From Phragmites australis (Eukaryota > Streptophyta > Magnoliopsida > Poales > Poaceae), in the NCBI RefSeq assembly GCF_958298935.1, contig NC_084940.1, positions 6,168,001 through 6,232,000 of the forward strand: a stretch of 64,000 nucleotides of DNA, read 5' to 3'. This document shows, one piece after another, positions 60,375 through 64,000 of this stretch. Below the pieces are notes generated by a model. That model was not told the origin of the DNA. It was given only the letters and a program-made list of their open reading frames with translations, and made no database searches. Every line of letters starts with the position of its first letter. Position 1 is the first letter of the stretch. The position numbers and the translations under genes are program-made.

Positions 60375-61085
60375 TTAGACTCTTTATTTAGATATTTTGC
60401 TTCACAGCCCTTATAAAAATTGAATATTTAATTTTCTATAAATTTTAATTCCAAATTTAGCTATTTATTAGTCGTATTGAAATGGACTCTGTGATTTAAT
60501 TTAGATAGTTAGATGTTTATAACAACGAGTTGTCTAGATTATTTTCTTTTTTAGATTTACGTGGTAATTTTGTGGTCTTAAGAGCGAACGTGATCGCTCA
60601 TTTTTCTCCTCAAATATTAAGATAATAGATTTTCTTTTTTAAGATTAATGTGGTAATTTCGTGGTCTTAAGAGCAAACATGGTGACACATTTTTCTCCTT
60701 AAATATTAAGATAATTAGCACTGTGACCCACACTAATAGCGTGGCTAACCTCGTAACAATATTTTATCACGATGATCTTTGATTAAAAATTAGTCTTTTA
60801 TTATTTATTATATTTTATTTGGATTCTTTATTTAGATATTTTGCTTCCCAATCTTTATAGAATTCGAACTCCTAATTTTCTATAATTTTTAATTCCGAAT
60901 TTAGCTATTTATTAGTTTTATTTGAAATAGACTCTTTGGTTTAATTTAAAATGTTAGATGTTCAAGACAATGAGTAGTCTAAATCTTTTTTCTTTTTTCA
61001 GATTAATATGGTAATTTTTTGGTCTTGAGTGCGAACGTGGTGGCACCTTTTTCTCCTCATATATAAGATAACTAGCAAAGTTGTC
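60375..61085. repeat. AT-rich dispersed repeat, copies B and C in tandem
   Basis: Two direct copies (60375-60720 and 60790-61085) share 'attagtctttattatttatt', 'tttagatattttgcttc', 'aattttctataa.ttttaatt', 'gtggtctt.ag.gc.aac' and 'catttttctcct'. Within copy B the last 90 bp are themselves duplicated (60540-60630 and 60635-60720). The same family occurs at 25255-25575, and a short piece near 62770-62810 keeps only 'ggattctttgtttagatatt'. The class is unknown. Confidence 0.7.
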
Positions 61086-64000
61086 GGCACAAATTGCGTG
61101 ACTAGATTTATTTTATTTGTTTAGCACTGCGATGGAGGTTAACTTCACTTAAGTTTTTTTTTTTGTTTCCAGTAGGGTATTGTCTAGTGTCTACTCAGCA
61201 TTCAAATACATCATTTTCTTTTGTAAATGATCCTGACCTCGATCAGTTATGCACATTGACATAAGAAATGCAAATGCTTCTTAGACTCAAACTTTGACTT
61301 TAAATTTATTGGCTTATTCTATAAGTCACATATTAATAATCTAGTTGGATTATTAAATTGAACAATTGTGTACTCATGTAGACCTATACCTCCAGGCAAA
61401 AAGTCCTAGAAATTATATCCATGGATGCATGTGGATCAATCTTAGATTCCCTCAACACACTGTGTTTGAAAAATCAATGTCCTTTTCCTCTAGGTTATTA
61501 AGTGCTTAGCTATTTAGCTTATTACATGTTTAGTGAAATAAGAAAAACCAATCTGTTAACCGATCCCTTTTATCTCTCTGCTACCTTATTTTACTTTTGA
61601 CAACACCATCTTCTTCATGCAAAACATCTCAAACATCTTCTTCAACAAAGCAAGTGAATCCTAGCCGCTTACTCCTCATTAGACCAGCTAATTGCTCTAC
61701 ATACTCCCATGGAGTTGACGAACGCCACTGTCGAGCTCCCACCCGCAATCTTGCATGCAATGGCTACATCTCCAAGCTCCTAGCCGCTAGCTATCCGGCC
61801 ATGGCTGCTTCTCAGAGCTCCCGCCCACCAACCCATCGGCCATGGATGCTTCATCGAGCTCCTGCACGTCGGCTTGCTCACGGGTGCCCCTATTCGTCGA
61901 CGCGATATGTAGTGGCCTGGAACCATGGAGGTCAGATTTGTGCTACTGCGTTGGATGATGTTCTCTAGTTCCTTGTCCCTGCCAGCTTGCCGCCATCGTT
62001 GAGTCTTCCATGCCCACTGCTTTCTTATTCCACAAGTCAAATTGTTGAGAAATTAACTTGAAGAAGATAGAGAAGCAGCACAACTGCACGCCCTAACGGT
62101 ACAATCTGGCCACCGGTAGTAGCGATGTCCTACGACATCGGGATGTTGCGATGTGGAGTGTGTTGCCTCAGAGATGACGTGCGAGTTGTCGCGGTGGCCC
62201 AATTTTCTCCAACTACTAGATCGAGTTCATCAGGCATGACATGTAGATCGGGGCTACAGGACACCTCACTAATGATGCGTCGCGTTGCGCATCATGGATG
62301 GCGCGCTAGATGTGTGGCAGCATGAGTTTCTCCGACAACGAGATTAAGTTTGTTCCTAGTCTAGAACTCATCCTAGATGTTGTAGTAAATAGCAATGGGG
62401 TGGTCCTCACAGATGATACAACGATAGAACACCACATTCTGCATCTCCGAAAGGCCGTGATCGACGCCCATGAGCTTGTCAATGCCAAACCACTTGTGCC
62501 ACAACATTGCTGACATGAGCATCATCATGGCCTCCTTCACCGTGAACTCGTGCTCGTGCAAGAACTTGAGCAGCGCACATGTTCATGCGATCGTCATCAT
62601 CGGCACACCCCATATCAGCTCCTCCTTTGGCTCACCTGCCACACCAGTGTGGCTTTTGCTTCATCTTGCTCAGCGATGGTCATTGGATCCATCTAGGAAG
62701 ATGTTTATTCCCAGCTACCCAACCATGAATCCATGCAATCTATCCCGATGCAATCTCTACTTATAAAAATCCATATGGATTCTTTGTTTAGATATTTTGC
62801 TTTTCAATAGCACAGCTAATAGCAAGATGACCTGCACAAATAGCACGGCTAGAGAATCATAATGCATTCGATTGCAAGATAAACTGAAGGCTGTTCTTGT
62901 TGCACTGGTGGCACCATACCATCAGCTCGACTGCTTGTTTTGTTTTTCCTTTGGCTGTTTTTGCTACTTATTAAACTCTCCGGTCATCTAAAGATTGGGA
63001 ATAGAGTTATGGTCATCCAAATTAAAACAAAGGAAATGATAGTCTCTTGTGATTGCATTTGTCATATTCGATTCAAACTCACATGAGTATTTCTAATATA
63101 CTGACCCATGACCAAGAATAAAATTACTAGTTTTAAGCTGCATGCGTCCTGTTTCAACTCTTTTCTTTTGCAGCAACACAACTGTTGATGTATTACTCTC
63201 TTCACCACTGTCGTTGCATACATGAGCCATCGCAAGCCTCTTCCATAATGTGGCATGCATATCTCTTAGCAAATTGGGAAAGGCCATAATTGTGTTCTAG
63301 CTTGAAGTTTTGTGTATCTTAATTTTAGAAGCTAATACTGATCAATATTTCTACCATTGAGACATACTCAATTTGAATACAGATGTAAGCCTTGGACTCT
63401 TCATGGCTTCTATCACGTTACTCAGTTTAAACTGTATTTCCTTCTACAACTCTATTTTAAGTAAATGTATTCTCTAATTTTATTTTTTTATTGATAATAT
63501 TGTGTCAATACTAATCCCTAAAATACTCTATTGTAATCAATGTATAACTCTGATCGTTGCACTAAGATCAGCCAAAATGATAGCATCGATGAGAAAAAAG
63601 AATGGACCTCACAAAAGCTATTTGGTTTTCTAACATTTTTAATTTTCTATCGTGCGTGGAACAGATGGAGGGGCCTGCTATGGAGATAAAAAATCAAGCA
63701 ATTCCTTGCACTTCGTCTCCCTCAACCGCACCTCGCAGGTGTTCTTAATTTTCTTTTTCCCATGCCCGTCAACCATGAACCATGCCTTGAGCCATTGCCA
63801 TTAATCCATCTCCCACAACCTCGTATCTCACCATTGGACACCGAAAGTCTAACCCCACTGCTAACTCTGTGATGTATACATCATTTCTCCTTCATCGAAG
63901 TTTTATGATGCTCTCAATTATAAACCTTAGCTTGACCTGTACATGCTCTCTTGTTCTTCTAGCATCGCCGGCAACATGTGTGCTCAGCACACATTTTCAG
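61086..64000. other. Intergenic stretch to the window end
   Basis: Positions 61597-61968 are open for 123 codons on the plus strand (Ser/Thr and His-rich, no domain). Positions 62300-62770 carry open frames on both strands that may be a decayed exon, but I recognise no family. Positions 62830-62860 contain 'gcacaaatagcacggctag', similar to 'gcacaaattgcgtgactag' near 61087, possibly shared ends of the AT-rich repeat family. From 62880 onward nothing was recognised. Confidence 0.3.

Overview
The window is nuclear DNA of a flowering plant, almost certainly a grass (Poaceae). The two intact genes have the GC-rich coding sequence typical of grass genes. They sit in AT-rich DNA packed with LTR retrotransposons, CACTA, Mutator-like (MULE) and hAT elements and MITEs of grass type. 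I cannot name the species. There are no prokaryotic features, and I recognised no tRNA, rRNA or microRNA gene.

The host genes are few. (1) An intronless HECATE-type bHLH transcription factor lies on the minus strand at 8774-9454, with a TATA box at 9638-9645. (2) A class-B heat shock factor of the HSFB4 type lies on the plus strand at 44967-46206, with two exons and the conserved phase-0 intron inside the DNA-binding domain. (3) A NAC gene lies on the plus strand at about 58147-59858. Its three-exon NAC domain is readable, but it is damaged by an N-terminal frameshift, an in-frame stop just after the NAC domain and two compensating frameshifts in the C-terminal part. No operon-like or pathway link between these transcription-factor loci is visible.

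Mobile elements account for much of the remainder. A hAT-like element end lies at 1-358. A Pack-MULE at 1648-4312 carries two exons of a trithorax (ATX3/4/5-like) extended-PHD gene between inverted repeats of about 0.8 kb and is flanked by a perfect 9-bp target duplication. A decayed MULE at 11258-17903 has related ends and carries MuDR transposase (SWIM finger) and plant-mobile-domain remnants. A CACTA-like foldback lies at 20217-21060 and a poly(A) retroposon with target duplication at 22903-23848. CACTA elements lie at 25667-26416 and 27038-29293; the latter holds a nested SIRE-type solo LTR. A gypsy-type solo LTR with a 5-bp duplication and an internal 77-bp tandem array lies at 29851-31224. 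A Tourist-like MITE lies at 31904-32303 and a degenerate SIRE/copia element at about 32850-39506. A hAT-type element at 49001-50118 carries a broken B-box (CONSTANS-like) gene fragment, and an 8-bp-TSD hAT element lies at 50347-51528. Nested LTR elements occupy 52577-56046.

The recurrent theme is capture of regulatory-gene pieces by DNA transposons: an ePHD piece in a MULE, a B-box piece in a hAT, and a plant mobile domain joined to a MULE transposase. Several stretches (for example 32330-32950, 40160-41240 and 61560-62760) look gene-like in composition but match nothing I recognise, and are described as such.
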